NCBI GenBank assembly: GCA_964588305.1
Contig: CAZPOP010000016.1
Span: 13,923-77,922, forward strand
Source of the DNA: SM1-73 sp964588305
GTDB taxonomy: Bacteria; Zixibacteria; MSB-5A5; SM1-73
Length of the DNA stretch: 64,000 nt
Direction: 5' to 3'
Below the pieces are notes generated by a model. That model saw only the letters and a list, made by a program, of their open reading frames with translations. It was not told where the DNA came from and did no database searches. Each line of letters starts with the position of its first letter. Position 1 is the first letter of the stretch. The position numbers and the translations under genes are program-made. Below, piece by piece: positions 27,060 through 35,152 of the stretch.

Positions 27060-28407
27060 ATCCTTTCGCTTAATCTGCATCGTGAGGATCATACTGCTCG
27101 CCGCTACCATTCTCCTATTGGTCTACCTCATTCGCGAAACCTCACTTCTGGCAACCAGCCTTATCGTGGGGGCAGCGATAGTGGCTCAGGTTGTTTCCTT
27201 GGTTCACTACGTGGAGAAAACCAACCGGGATTTAACCAGATTCTTAGCCTCCATAAGATACTCTGACTTCTCTCAGGCCTTTACCAGCGGTCAGAGAGGG
27301 TGCTCCTTTGAGAAGCTGAATGCGGCCTTTGCCGACGTGATCTCCGAGTTCCAGAAGGCTCGATCAGAGAAGGAAACTCAGTACCGGTATCTTCAAACCC
27401 TGGTCCAACACATCGGATTGGGAATTTTGTCTTTCGATCAGACCGGTAAGGTCGACCTGATCAACAACACGGCAAAGAGACTGCTGCGGGTGACTCACCT
27501 ACGCAATATCAGTGCGCTGAGGGCGTTTTCCTCGCCTCTGGTGGAAACCCTCACAAGTGCCAGGACGGGAGAGAAGGCACTGGTGAAGATCGATCATGGT
27601 GACGTAAGTCTTACCCTTGCCATATATCCAACCGAGTTCAGAATTCCCGGCCGGACCATTACTCTTGTCTCCATGCAGGACATTGAAAACGAACTGGCCG
27701 AACAAGAGATGGCCGCGTGGCAGAAGTTGATCCGGGTTCTGACCCATGAGATAATGAACTCGGTCACGCCCATAGCATCCCTCGCCTCGACTGTGAGCGA
27801 TTTGGTAAAACAGTCAGAGGAATCCAGGACCGATGATTCGGTGCAGCTCGGCGTGGAGACCAGGGAGGACATCCGAGAAGCCGCAGCTACTATTCAGAAG
27901 AGGAGCCAGGGGCTTCTGCACTTCATAGATGCGTACCGAAACCTGACAAAAATCCCAAAACCCAATTTCGAGATATTCGGAGTCTCAGAACTGCTTGAGC
28001 GGGTGGCACAGCTTTTTAAAAACCAGTTAGATGAGAGTGGTATAAACTTGAGAATCGAGGTCGATCCGAAAAGTCTCGAGCTGACGGCCGATCCACAGTT
28101 GATAGAACAGGTACTGATAAACCTGATCCTGAACGCTATCGAGGCGCTGGAGAACAGACCGGAGGGGAGAATCGAGCTTCGCTCCCGGTTGGATGAACGA
28201 GGCAGGGCGCTGATCACCGTAACGGATAACGGTCAGGGTATCCCCCAGGAGGGCAAAGAAAAGATATTCACTCCCTTCTTTACCACCAAGAAAGGCGGAT
28301 CAGGCATAGGCCTGAGTCTGTCCCGGCAGATCATGCGACTCCATAAGGGAAGCATTGCATTCAAATCGACTCCCGATGAGACGACAGTATTTACGCTGCG
28401 ATTCTGA
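27049..28407 (+). CDS. membrane sensor histidine kinase, partner of the NtrC-type regulator
   Basis: About 452 residues from ATG at 27049, which overlaps the regulator's stop codon. Two membrane spans near the N-terminus (about 7-28 and 35-55) have almost no periplasmic loop, so it probably senses a signal in the membrane or cytoplasm. A PAS-like domain (about 115-220) contains LGILSFDQTGKVDLINNTAK. The H-box is RVLTHEIMNSVTPIASLAS, followed by the N-box LINLILNAIEAL, G1 TVTDNGQGIP and GGSGIGLSLSRQIMRLHKGS. It should autophosphorylate and pass phosphate to the regulator encoded just upstream. The operon layout is as in PilS/PilR-like or NtrB/NtrC pairs. Confidence 0.93.
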   Translation: MAFRSFRLICIVRIILLAATILLLVYLIRETSLLATSLIVGAAIVAQVVSLVHYVEKTNRDLTRFLASIRYSDFSQAFTSGQRGCSFEKLNAAFADVISEFQKARSEKETQYRYLQTLVQHIGLGILSFDQTGKVDLINNTAKRLLRVTHLRNISALRAFSSPLVETLTSARTGEKALVKIDHGDVSLTLAIYPTEFRIPGRTITLVSMQDIENELAEQEMAAWQKLIRVLTHEIMNSVTPIASLASTVSDLVKQSEESRTDDSVQLGVETREDIREAAATIQKRSQGLLHFIDAYRNLTKIPKPNFEIFGVSELLERVAQLFKNQLDESGINLRIEVDPKSLELTADPQLIEQVLINLILNAIEALENRPEGRIELRSRLDERGRALITVTDNGQGIPQEGKEKIFTPFFTTKKGGSGIGLSLSRQIMRLHKGSIAFKSTPDETTVFTLRF

Positions 28408-28684
28408 TGCCTCCGGTTGCGGACTAAACCTGGCGATTCGATCCAACAACGCGTATGGTTTCCCCTCAGTTTCATTTCTGCTCACCGCGTATTAAACTGG
28501 ACGGATTTGAAATGGCATACTATCGTCTCAGCCCTTCCCATGCCATTTCCTTTTCTGCAAAGCAGATAGAACAAAGGTGCGTTACCTGTATTTCCGGGTC
28601 TTTGATAACGAATACTGAAGTTGCCCGTCCTTCCCACAGGAGTTTTTCTAAAAAGCTAACTTTCCTAATCAAGATCGTTTTTTA
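28408..28684. other. intergenic region between histidine kinase and tRNA-Leu
   Basis: About 280 bp with no supported gene, no clear hairpin with T-tract and no recurring repeat. The tRNA promoter follows directly. Confidence 0.5.
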
Positions 28685-28713
28685 TTGACTTTAGCTTCGT
28701 GTTGCCGTATAAT
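28685..28713 (+). promoter_or_regulatory. sigma70-type promoter of tRNA-Leu
   Basis: TTGACT (28685-28690), a 17-bp spacer and a perfect TATAAT (28708-28713), ending 11 bp before the first base of the tRNA. Confidence 0.8.
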
Positions 28714-28723
28714 TGATCTAGTT

Positions 28724-28809
28724 GCCGGAGTGGTGAAATTGGTAGACGCGCCGGACTCAAAATCCGGTGAGGCTTAAACCTCGTGTCGGTTCGACTCCGA
28801 CCTCCGGCA
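28724..28809 (+). tRNA. tRNA-Leu(CAA)
   Basis: An 86-nt cloverleaf. The acceptor arms are GCCGGAG and CTCCGGC with discriminator A. The D-loop contains GAAATTGGTAGAC. The anticodon stem CCGGA/TCCGG holds loop CTCAAAA, giving anticodon CAA (reads UUG). A long variable arm GAGGCTTAAACCTC is typical of class II tRNA-Leu, and the T-arm is GTCGGTTCGACTCCGAC. CCA is not encoded. No duplicate of the 3' end that would mark an integrated element was seen downstream. Confidence 0.95.
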
Positions 28810-30075
28810 TTGACTAACCGACACGAATGGACATTTCCAAAAGGCTTTTACTTCATATCTACCTTAAAGTTACCAGAACCAAGGCAGTGCTGCGACAGAG
28901 GCAAACGAAGGGATTCGGACCGAGGATCATTCACATAGCGTCGAAAGAATTTCAGGTTGGCCTACCATGCCGCTTGCCATATGTCCTGCCGTATCGGAGG
29001 GCGGTGGAACCACGAGAGCCTCCCTGATCCAGAGAACGGAAGCCCTTAAAGGGAGTGAGGTAGTCCCCACGGACGCCAAGCCATCAAACATGACAGGAAT
29101 ACGTAGAAGATTCTCCGAATCTGCAAGAAGCGGGGACAGCCACCGCCTGCGGGGTCAAAAGTAAAAGTAAAAAGACCAAAGGGAATGCGTTTCAGATTCT
29201 GAGACTTTTTTGGACGCCCGACCGAACCCAAGCCCTCAATCCCAGTATCCAATCTGGAGCGAGCGAAAACGTACCCGACCTTCGTTTTTCTGTATGACTA
29301 AGCCAAAGCAGTTCGCTAAATTGAAAAGCATAATCGACGAACAGAGGTATGGCGTTCAGTGAAGTAGCTGTCAAAGAATGATTTTAGGTGGAGAAGTACT
29401 CAAAATGGGGGAGGCTCAGATCTTACAGGGTTATAAGCTACGACCCGGTCCCCACAAAACCTGCGGGGACTAGTCTGAGCTCCCCCTCTGAAATGCACAT
29501 TTCTGATGAAGGAGGGGGGGCACCGACCCCCAACCACCTTTCCGAATACCCTATATACCGCAAGAAAAGCCTTGATCTGTTTTTAGGGTTGACTGAGCCG
29601 AGCTGATTTCGTAAACTGAAAATGTGAATCGGTCAAGACAGATTGCCGTCTCTTGAGATGGAGTTCCGTGGAACGATTCCGGAGAGGAGAGCTTGCAATT
29701 GGGGGAGATCTCAGATCGACAGGCCAACTCACCTCTTTCTGCCCTACTGGGGCGATTCTATGGGATCGGAGTGGAACTCACAGAGGCTACCCTTCTGTAC
29801 ACAGATCCCTCTTGTTGAAATTCTCTGAGATCTTCCCCTATGAAAGGATTGTTCTAAGGGAGCTCAGAATGCTCATGGAAGAGAGGCGGTAGATAAAGGT
29901 TATGTGAACCGTCCGCTTTATCTGAGCTCCCTTGTGCGCCTTTAGTTACGTTCTGGATGTGGGAAGGGTTTGAGCGAGCGAGAATCGAAGCATCAATGCG
30001 GGTTTTGCTCTTAACTGAATTGCTCTGATTCTCTTTGTTACCTAGCCCGAAGAAGGTATAGGGAAGGAGGATACA
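28810..30075. other. gene-poor region after tRNA-Leu, with inverted repeats
   Basis: 1.27 kb in which no frame looks like a gene: frames are short, lack ribosome sites and resemble nothing I know. Structure is present, however. TCCCCACA and TGCGGGGA form a hairpin near 29450-29475. A nested one, with CCCCCTC against GAGGGGG and GAAATG/CATTTC inside, lies near 29480-29520. A perfect 12-bp inverted repeat is at 29856-29933. The region may be decayed mobile DNA beside a tRNA gene, but no integrase or transposase fragment is visible. Confidence 0.45.
29856..29933. repeat. 12-bp perfect inverted repeat
   Basis: AAGGGAGCTCAG (29856-29867) and CTGAGCTCCCTT (29922-29933) are exact reverse complements 54 bp apart. 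AGATAAAG within the loop also pairs with CTTTATCT next to the right arm, so alternative foldings are possible. It could be a terminator relic or the ends of a small element. Confidence 0.5.
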
Positions 30076-30255
30076 GTGCCCGTAAAGCCAACACGCTATC
30101 AAGAAAGAGTTAAAGTTCTGCGCAAGCAAGCAAAGCATGGCAACATGAGAGCCATGGCGGAATTACACAAGAGATACCACATCAGCGAAATCATGATCAA
30201 TGGTGAACTGGTGAACCTAAAGGAGAGGTTCGGGGGGTCTCTGAGCAGATGGTGA
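30076..30255 (+). CDS. small basic protein of unknown function (59 aa)
   Basis: GTG at 30076 follows a near-perfect ribosome site (GGAAGGAGG, 5 nt spacing) and opens a 59-residue frame starting MPVKPTRYQERVKVLRKQAK and ending in W. It is highly basic and rich in charged helix-formers (RAMAELHKRYHIS), without signal peptide or membrane span. I recognise no family. Its strong ribosome site in an otherwise gene-poor region is the main support. A small DNA- or RNA-binding protein would fit the composition, but that is a guess. Confidence 0.45.
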   Translation: MPVKPTRYQERVKVLRKQAKHGNMRAMAELHKRYHISEIMINGELVNLKERFGGSLSRW

Positions 30256-30510
30256 TGACATAAGCAAGTTAGAAGTACCGAATCCCAGGGGTGAACAGCG
30301 TCACCATGCGAGGCAGCGGGACGCCGTTCCCAGGCGGACGAAAGGACAGTCTTCACAGCGCAGCGTACTTCCAAAAGCATGACTCAGAAACTTACAGTCC
30401 ACCGGGTCATTGAGGACCGTTGGGGTTAGGGGGGTTGATGTTGTAGGCGTTTGCGGCTCTGGACTGCGTGTAGAGGCATCCGTTCTTGGTCGGGAGATGT
30501 AATCACCGTT
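30256..30510. other. intergenic region after the small basic gene
   Basis: 255 bp. No gene or recurring repeat seen. It ends at the convergent 3' end of the MshEN-type signalling protein. Confidence 0.4.
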
Positions 30511-32700
30511 TCAGATGTGTGAGCCTGCCTGCAGCAGTTGGCGGGCCTTTTCGTCGAGCAGGAGACAGCCCTGCGTCAGGATTGATTCATTGGAAAGATG
30601 GTTGTTCGACGGAGGGAAGTCCTCGCTTGCCGCCGATTCCACAGTCCAGGTACCACGGACCCAAGCCAACCCTTCATAGACAGCTTCAGCGCCGGCCAGA
30701 TCCCCGGATCGGGCAAAGGTTATCTGCCCGCGGTTCAAGTACAGCAGAAGCGCGGCTTTGTTCCGTTGGTTAGACTGGACCGTTATCCTGACATTCTTGC
30801 GAGATGGCCCCAGGATCTGAAGGAGTTTGATCAGATTCATCTCCGCCATGCGTCCCCGGGATATTGAAGAGCCATCGGCGATTTCTCCAGCTGTTTTACA
30901 CCGAGCGGATATCTTGATCTCCAGCTTGCGGATTTTGCTTAACAATAAGTTTAGGTTATCGTCCAGAGGTATGATGTCTTCGATGCCCCGCTCAAGCAGG
31001 CTGAACAGGGGAGAGGGGGAGGAATCCGTCAAAAGAAGGGCCGGGGTATTCCCGAAACTTACACCGCCTTCCGCGAGTCTTCCGATGAATGACTTTACAT
31101 CTTCGGGCTCACCCGGTACCACCAGGATTATCATGTCAGGTTCTCTTCGTTTGTAGAGCCCGATGAATGCTGTGGGTGAGCTTTGAGAGATGGCCCTGAA
31201 TCCTTCGTTTTTGAATCGTAACTCAAGGGTTTGGCGGAAGGACGAGTCCTGCGCATAGATCATTACTTGGAGGGCCTTCTGGTCGGTGCGCACGTGCAAT
31301 ATCTCTTCCTGTATCATCTCGATGAATGTCTCCACCGCCTCGGCCAGAAACAGCTTTCCCAGCAGGTCGCGCAGCTTCTTCTTGACATCTTCAAACTTAT
31401 CTATGGTTAGCCGATCGTTCCGCGGGATACTGTCGCAGAAAATGTCGACAATTGTCAGGATGTTGCCGCCCAGTATGTGGATTGGCACGCCATCGGCGTG
31501 CCCTTTGGGCAAACTGATGTACATGGAGCGCAGCATTTGCAGCACCCGTGGTGAGTAGCTGAGAGACTCCAGTAATCTTATGGTGAGCTGGATCACCAAC
31601 AGGCTGTCTTGGGCTTTATCGCTGCTGTAATAAAACCGGGCCAGATCGTGAACGTATGCGGCATTGGTGATGGTCAGTCGGTCTTTGTCTGACAATCCGA
31701 GTTTATGGCAAAGCTGGTTTGTATACAATCCGACTTGGCCGCTGTGGTTGGTCGTCAACTTGGCCTTGCAGGAGAGAATCGACGTGAAGAGGTCAAGATT
31801 CTCAAGGTACATATCGCCGTCGACAGAGTTGGTGTCTTGGTTCAAAAGGAGAGAGGAGATCATCTCGTAGTGACGTATCACCGTGTTCGGGGAGATTCTG
31901 CGTATCCTGGAGCCCAGATCTTTGCAGTCTTCCAGTACGGTGTCTTTCAAAAAAACCGTGTGGAATCTCTCACTTCCTAAAAGATCGATCGCGTCTTGAG
32001 TTGAATCGGTGATGATCACCCTGTAGTTGTCTTTTTCCAGCAGCAATTGCAGGAGAGGTGCTGTGTCATTTTCATCGGTGACCAGCAGGACAGCTGGCCT
32101 GGCATCTTGGGGCCGATGGGGTTGGGCCTTGGTCGGTGTCTTGCCGGCTTCGGTAAGGGCTTCGGATATTTCAAGGGCCAGACTGTCGTGCCACGAAAGG
32201 TCCCGCCCAAGATAGTGCTTCGCAATGGCTCTATTAAGGGCCGCTTCAGCGGCCACAAACAGCTCTACCTTTTTTCCGGAGGCGATGAACTTGAGCTCTT
32301 CAATCAGGTTCTGATCAGTAGGGTCTTCACAGGCGATTTTGAGGACACCCTGTTCAGAATCCTGTTCGAATGGGAGCACCTTACGGGCAAGGGCAACCTT
32401 CCTGGGTACGGTTTCGAGGATCGTTTCGGGGATTTTCAGATCGGCCAGCACTACTCCTTCGCAGCCGAGTTGAATAGAGAGTGCACCTACAAGTCCGGGT
32501 TCGTCAATATACCCCAGACACAGCAACTGGGAACCGAATCTTCCGCCGTGCGCCTTTTGCCGCGATAGGGCTTCTCTTATTTGGGCCTCAGATATGAGCC
32601 CACGGTTCGTCAAGATCTCGTCGAGGCGCTGCTTATGTTTCTCTGGTTTCACCTTGGACACCGGTCTATCAGCGCCGTCCCCAGCTTTGTAGTGCTCCAA
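30511..32700 (-). CDS. multidomain signalling protein: MshEN, receiver-like, HD-like, receiver-like, PATAN (DUF4388)
   Basis: A 729-residue cytoplasmic protein. Residues about 20-165 form a MshEN/GspE N-terminal domain (LDEILTNRGLISEAQIREAL, then EDPTDQNLIEELKF), which in other proteins binds c-di-GMP. A degenerate receiver follows (about 195-275, VLLVTDENDTAPLLQLLLEK). Next is an HD-like helical domain (about 300-470) with NHSGQVGLYTNQL and AAYVHDLARFYYS. A second receiver-like domain (about 485-600) and a PATAN/DUF4388 domain (about 620-700, NLIKLLQILGPSRKNVRITV, LNRGQITFARSGDL) complete it. Both receivers lack a clear phosphoacceptor context, so they may be structural. The start is uncertain (TTG at 32700 has no ribosome site; a GTG near 32652 is possible). 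Confidence 0.75.
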   Translation of the reverse strand: MEHYKAGDGADRPVSKVKPEKHKQRLDEILTNRGLISEAQIREALSRQKAHGGRFGSQLLCLGYIDEPGLVGALSIQLGCEGVVLADLKIPETILETVPRKVALARKVLPFEQDSEQGVLKIACEDPTDQNLIEELKFIASGKKVELFVAAEAALNRAIAKHYLGRDLSWHDSLALEISEALTEAGKTPTKAQPHRPQDARPAVLLVTDENDTAPLLQLLLEKDNYRVIITDSTQDAIDLLGSERFHTVFLKDTVLEDCKDLGSRIRRISPNTVIRHYEMISSLLLNQDTNSVDGDMYLENLDLFTSILSCKAKLTTNHSGQVGLYTNQLCHKLGLSDKDRLTITNAAYVHDLARFYYSSDKAQDSLLVIQLTIRLLESLSYSPRVLQMLRSMYISLPKGHADGVPIHILGGNILTIVDIFCDSIPRNDRLTIDKFEDVKKKLRDLLGKLFLAEAVETFIEMIQEEILHVRTDQKALQVMIYAQDSSFRQTLELRFKNEGFRAISQSSPTAFIGLYKRREPDMIILVVPGEPEDVKSFIGRLAEGGVSFGNTPALLLTDSSPSPLFSLLERGIEDIIPLDDNLNLLLSKIRKLEIKISARCKTAGEIADGSSISRGRMAEMNLIKLLQILGPSRKNVRITVQSNQRNKAALLLYLNRGQITFARSGDLAGAEAVYEGLAWVRGTWTVESAASEDFPPSNNHLSNESILTQGCLLLDEKARQLLQAGSHI

Positions 32701-33118
32701 TTGGGTCGCTGCCGGTTATGTCGGTACTAAAGGAAAGGAATTCATGGTTCGGCTCCTTTTTTGCTGCCCAATTTTTGAGCAGGAGTGGGGCGCCGGCATC
32801 ATCCGGAGTCGCATCCGGATATGGGAAAACAACGATTCTCAAGCTTGTAAGAAAAAACTCTTGCTCAGGTCAATGCTGGGCTTGCTTGTTAGGAGATGAC
32901 TTCTTCAGGTGCGGCAAAAGAATATTCCTGGCCAGGGTTTGGCTAACAGCCGAAGCACGCTTCCCAGTGAAAAGCATGCAACAGGGGACTGTCAGTTTCT
33001 GTCAGTCAGGACATTCAGCCATCAGCTTCTCACCTGCAAAACTCAGAGTAAGCCACGAATCCCACGGGCATTATATGCGGATATAATTCACCCCAAGCGA
33101 AAGTTGGAAGGAACGAAG
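32701..33118. other. intergenic region between signalling protein and WYL operon
   Basis: About 420 bp. No convincing gene. A short direct repeat CATCCGGA occurs twice near 32795-32820. A perfect TATAAT lies at 33081-33086, upstream of the small frame at 33119, but without a good -35 box. Confidence 0.4.
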
Positions 33119-33223
33119 ATGAATCGAGCTAACGCGTATAAGGTCTCTATTATTCATTGGTACAAACGACGAATACCAAACTCGGTTTTCGACAACAGGC
33201 CTCCTTGCTACAAGGAGAAGTGA
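33119..33223 (+). CDS. possible 34-residue peptide
   Basis: ATG at 33119 lies 6 nt after GGAAGGA and opens a 34-codon frame: MNRANAYKVSIIHWYKRRIP and 14 more residues, ending at the convergent WYL regulator gene. It is basic, with no signal peptide. A TATAAT box about 35 bp upstream would give a short leader. Nothing is recognisable, and chance is a real possibility at this length. Confidence 0.25.
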   Translation: MNRANAYKVSIIHWYKRRIPNSVFDNRPPCYKEK

Positions 33224-33225
33224 CC

Positions 33226-33837
33226 TTAAGGAAGACTGACCTCTTTTATCATATCCAGACGGAAGTATCTTATTTTCTTCTTGGTCAGCCCCGCCAGATA
33301 CCAGTCACCTTTCTTGTAGAGCAAGGCCTTAGCGACGAGTTCGATCACCTCAGAGGAATCAGGAGAAGCATACCGCAGCTTTATCTTTTTCTCCGGCCAT
33401 GAGGCTTGACTCAAGAGCCCGAACATAAAAGCCACACCTTGATGCGAGCGCTTCCTCTCCGGCCGAACCATGACGTGTTTTTTGGCCTTTTGATAGGTAG
33501 CTTTGATCGTCTCGGGCATGGAAGACTCAAGCTTCGACAATGCCAGCTTGGCTGATTTGCTCAAGTGGTCGACTGACTGAACGGGGTCGGAGTTTAATCC
33601 TACGTACAGGCTCAGAAGTTCGTCAAGGGTAAGGTTTAGAGTTGATAAAGAGTCAGCGGTAAGGAGTTTGTATCCGTCATCGCTATAGATTGACATTTTG
33701 CCCTCAGATAAGGTTTTTATGTCCCTATGGATAGTCCTTTCGGAAACCTCACATTCCGAAGCCAGATCGGAAGCCGTGAGATTTCTTCTGGACCTCAAGA
33801 GATTTATAATTAAGAGCAATCGGTCTGCTTTACCCAT
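33226..33837 (-). CDS. HTH/WYL-domain transcriptional regulator
   Basis: About 203 residues from ATG at 33837, 2 nt after the stop of the preceding gene; a GTG at 33855 would overlap it. Residues 1-55 form a DeoR/HTH_11-type winged helix (GKADRLLLIINLLRSRRNLT, then SERTIHRDIKTLSE). The C-terminal part is a WYL domain with KKIKLRYASPDSSEVIELVA and KKGDWYLAGLTKKKIRYFRL, the latter including the WYL motif. WYL regulators bind a ligand, often a nucleic acid or nucleotide, and control stress, DNA-damage or defence genes. It is the third gene of the operon led by the secreted peptide. Confidence 0.85.
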   Translation of the reverse strand: MGKADRLLLIINLLRSRRNLTASDLASECEVSERTIHRDIKTLSEGKMSIYSDDGYKLLTADSLSTLNLTLDELLSLYVGLNSDPVQSVDHLSKSAKLALSKLESSMPETIKATYQKAKKHVMVRPERKRSHQGVAFMFGLLSQASWPEKKIKLRYASPDSSEVIELVAKALLYKKGDWYLAGLTKKKIRYFRLDMIKEVSLP

Positions 33838-33839
33838 TT

Positions 33840-34589
33840 TCAGCGAGATGAACACCCACTCAATACAGATGTGGTCACTTTCCCGGAGAGCGCGCCCGGT
33901 TCTATTGACTCATGATCCCCGGTCAAGGTGGCGGCTCGTTCGATCTCCGCCCGCAGCTCGCGCACATTGTCCGGCCACTTATACTGTGAGAGAAGTGCGA
34001 GTGCATCAGGTGTGATTCCCAAAACGTTTCTGTTCTGCTCTTCATTAAAGAGGGATATGAATCTCTCGATCAACCGGGGGATCTCTTTTTTCCTTTCCCT
34101 CAGTGGAAGAATCCTGATCTTCAGGCAGAAAAGGCTGTTCAAGAGTTTACGGAGTTGGATGTGACCCAGCAACTTGTTGTCTGCGTTTGTTTGCCGTGAG
34201 CCGACCATTCCCAGGCCAAGGAGCTTATTTCTGGGAAGCGTTCCCCGCTTGACCAACTCCTCGAAAGAATCCGAGAGTCGGGCAAGCAGATGTTCCTGCA
34301 ACAGGTCAAGCCTTCTGATAAAAAACGTATCCATTCTCGCCAAGCGCGCAACCTTTTCGAAGAAGACCGGGGAAGTGAGCTCGTCGACCACCTGTGTTTG
34401 TTCTTGAACGGTTCGCTCACAATCATAAACGACGAAATCACCTCCCCAGTTTCTCTCCTGATGAATGAATCTGGCGAAATGCTCTTTGCCTACGCCGCTT
34501 TCGCCTTCCAGCACCACGTTCACTGGAGATCGGAGAGCTCGACTCTCCTCTGTGTGCACTCCCGGTGGTCTATCTGTCATCCCTGACAT
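33840..34589 (-). CDS. degenerate sigma54-activator AAA+ protein lacking GAFTGA loop and DNA-binding domain
   Basis: A 249-residue protein that is recognisably a sigma54-activator AAA+ domain: Walker A GESGVGKEHFARFIHQE at residue 29, the late motif LPLRERKKEIPRLIERFISL and the WPDNVRELRAEIERAATLTG helix. Between them the region that should hold GAFTGA is missing, and Walker B (normally FLDEIGD) reads TFFIRRLD, lacking the Asp-Glu pair. It therefore should not hydrolyse ATP normally or contact sigma54. No receiver precedes it and no helix-turn-helix follows. A plausible role is to bind and modulate a real activator, such as the giant kinase-sigma54 protein encoded upstream. The ribosome site AGGGAGG is strong, so it is translated. 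Confidence 0.8.
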   Translation of the reverse strand: MSGMTDRPPGVHTEESRALRSPVNVVLEGESGVGKEHFARFIHQERNWGGDFVVYDCERTVQEQTQVVDELTSPVFFEKVARLARMDTFFIRRLDLLQEHLLARLSDSFEELVKRGTLPRNKLLGLGMVGSRQTNADNKLLGHIQLRKLLNSLFCLKIRILPLRERKKEIPRLIERFISLFNEEQNRNVLGITPDALALLSQYKWPDNVRELRAEIERAATLTGDHESIEPGALSGKVTTSVLSGCSSR

Positions 34590-34610
34590 TCTTCCTCCCT
34601 TCTAAACCTT

Positions 34611-34829
34611 TCACAGGACGAACTCCAGAATCGTTATAATTGTATCGATGACCGAGCTTCCATCGCCGCCGCCATCGTCTCCGCCGCCGGTAGGCTGTGG
34701 AGGAATGTCATCAGGCCACTGGCCTCCTCCTCCATCCGCATAGGCCGTGCCGGCCGCGAAACAGCAGAGTAGCAAGAAAGCTGCAAGAATCAGGCTGATA
34801 AACCCGATTGAATTGAACTTGGAAAGCAT
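34611..34829 (-). CDS. small secreted Gly/Asp-rich peptide (72 aa) under a sigma54-type promoter
   Basis: A 72-residue precursor. Residues 1-31 are a signal peptide (hydrophobic core FISLILAAFLLLCCFAAGT, cleavage expected after AYA). The mature part of about 40 residues has a Gly/Asp/Pro-rich middle (GGGGQWPDDIPPQPTGGGDD) and a hydrophobic C-terminus VIDTIITILEFVL. Its own strong ribosome site (CGGAGG) is 6 nt before the ATG. It is first in an operon with the degenerate AAA+ protein 21 bp downstream and the WYL regulator. I recognise no family. A signal peptide plus flexible linker plus hydrophobic end suggests an exported signalling or membrane-acting peptide, which is inference. Confidence 0.75.
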   Translation of the reverse strand: MLSKFNSIGFISLILAAFLLLCCFAAGTAYADGGGGQWPDDIPPQPTGGGDDGGGDGSSVIDTIITILEFVL

Positions 34830-34881
34830 GATATCCTCCGTTTTTGAGGTTCCCTTTGACTCTTTCCAAGTTGGGGGTTAT

Positions 34882-34898
34882 TGCAAGTGGGATGCCTA
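34882..34898 (-). promoter_or_regulatory. sigma54-type promoter of the secreted-peptide operon
   Basis: The minus strand reads AGGCATCCCACTTGCAAT. GG (34896-34895) and GC (34884-34883) are 10 bp apart, with GGCA and TTGCA matching the two boxes. The start would be near 34871, 42 nt before the peptide's ATG. Only the first base of the -24 box and one further position deviate from consensus. Confidence 0.7.
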
Positions 34899-34986
34899 AA
34901 ACATGGCAGATGTTCTTAGTTTATGTAGGGAAAGGAGTTATGGCAGGACTGGGGGTGTGGGTTTTTAGGATAACCAAGATCAAAGC

Positions 34987-35002
34987 TCGTCAGCAATGAC
35001 GA
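34987..35002. promoter_or_regulatory. palindrome copy 1, likely activator site
   Basis: TCGTCAGCAATGACGA: two perfect 6-bp arms (TCGTCA/TGACGA) around GCAA. It is centred about 125 bp upstream of the predicted sigma54 start point, a typical enhancer distance. The same arms recur at 35137-35152. Confidence 0.6.
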
Positions 35003-35136
35003 ACCTCCAGTGTCGTATCATTAACTGTATTATCCAGAAAGGATTACAGGCAGCGTCATTTTTGCCGGAGGGCCCATAGAAAGGGTTTTGGGAAGCATCG
35101 TGTAACTTATTTATAAAGAGGAGATTATAAAAACAA

Positions 35137-35152
35137 TCGTCATTTATGACGA
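35137..35152. promoter_or_regulatory. palindrome copy 2, likely activator site
   Basis: TCGTCATTTATGACGA: the same 6-bp arms as at 34987-35002 with spacer TTTA, making a 7-2-7 palindrome. It overlaps the stop codon of the giant activator gene and lies about 275 bp upstream of the peptide operon's start point. Confidence 0.6.

Noticed and set aside
28827..29027. 66-codon frame after tRNA-Leu
   Set aside because: Basic and Pro-rich toward the end, no ribosome site and no recognisable motif; treated as non-coding.
28724..30300. Integrated mobile element at tRNA-Leu
   Set aside because: No duplicate of the tRNA 3' end, no integrase or transposase trace.
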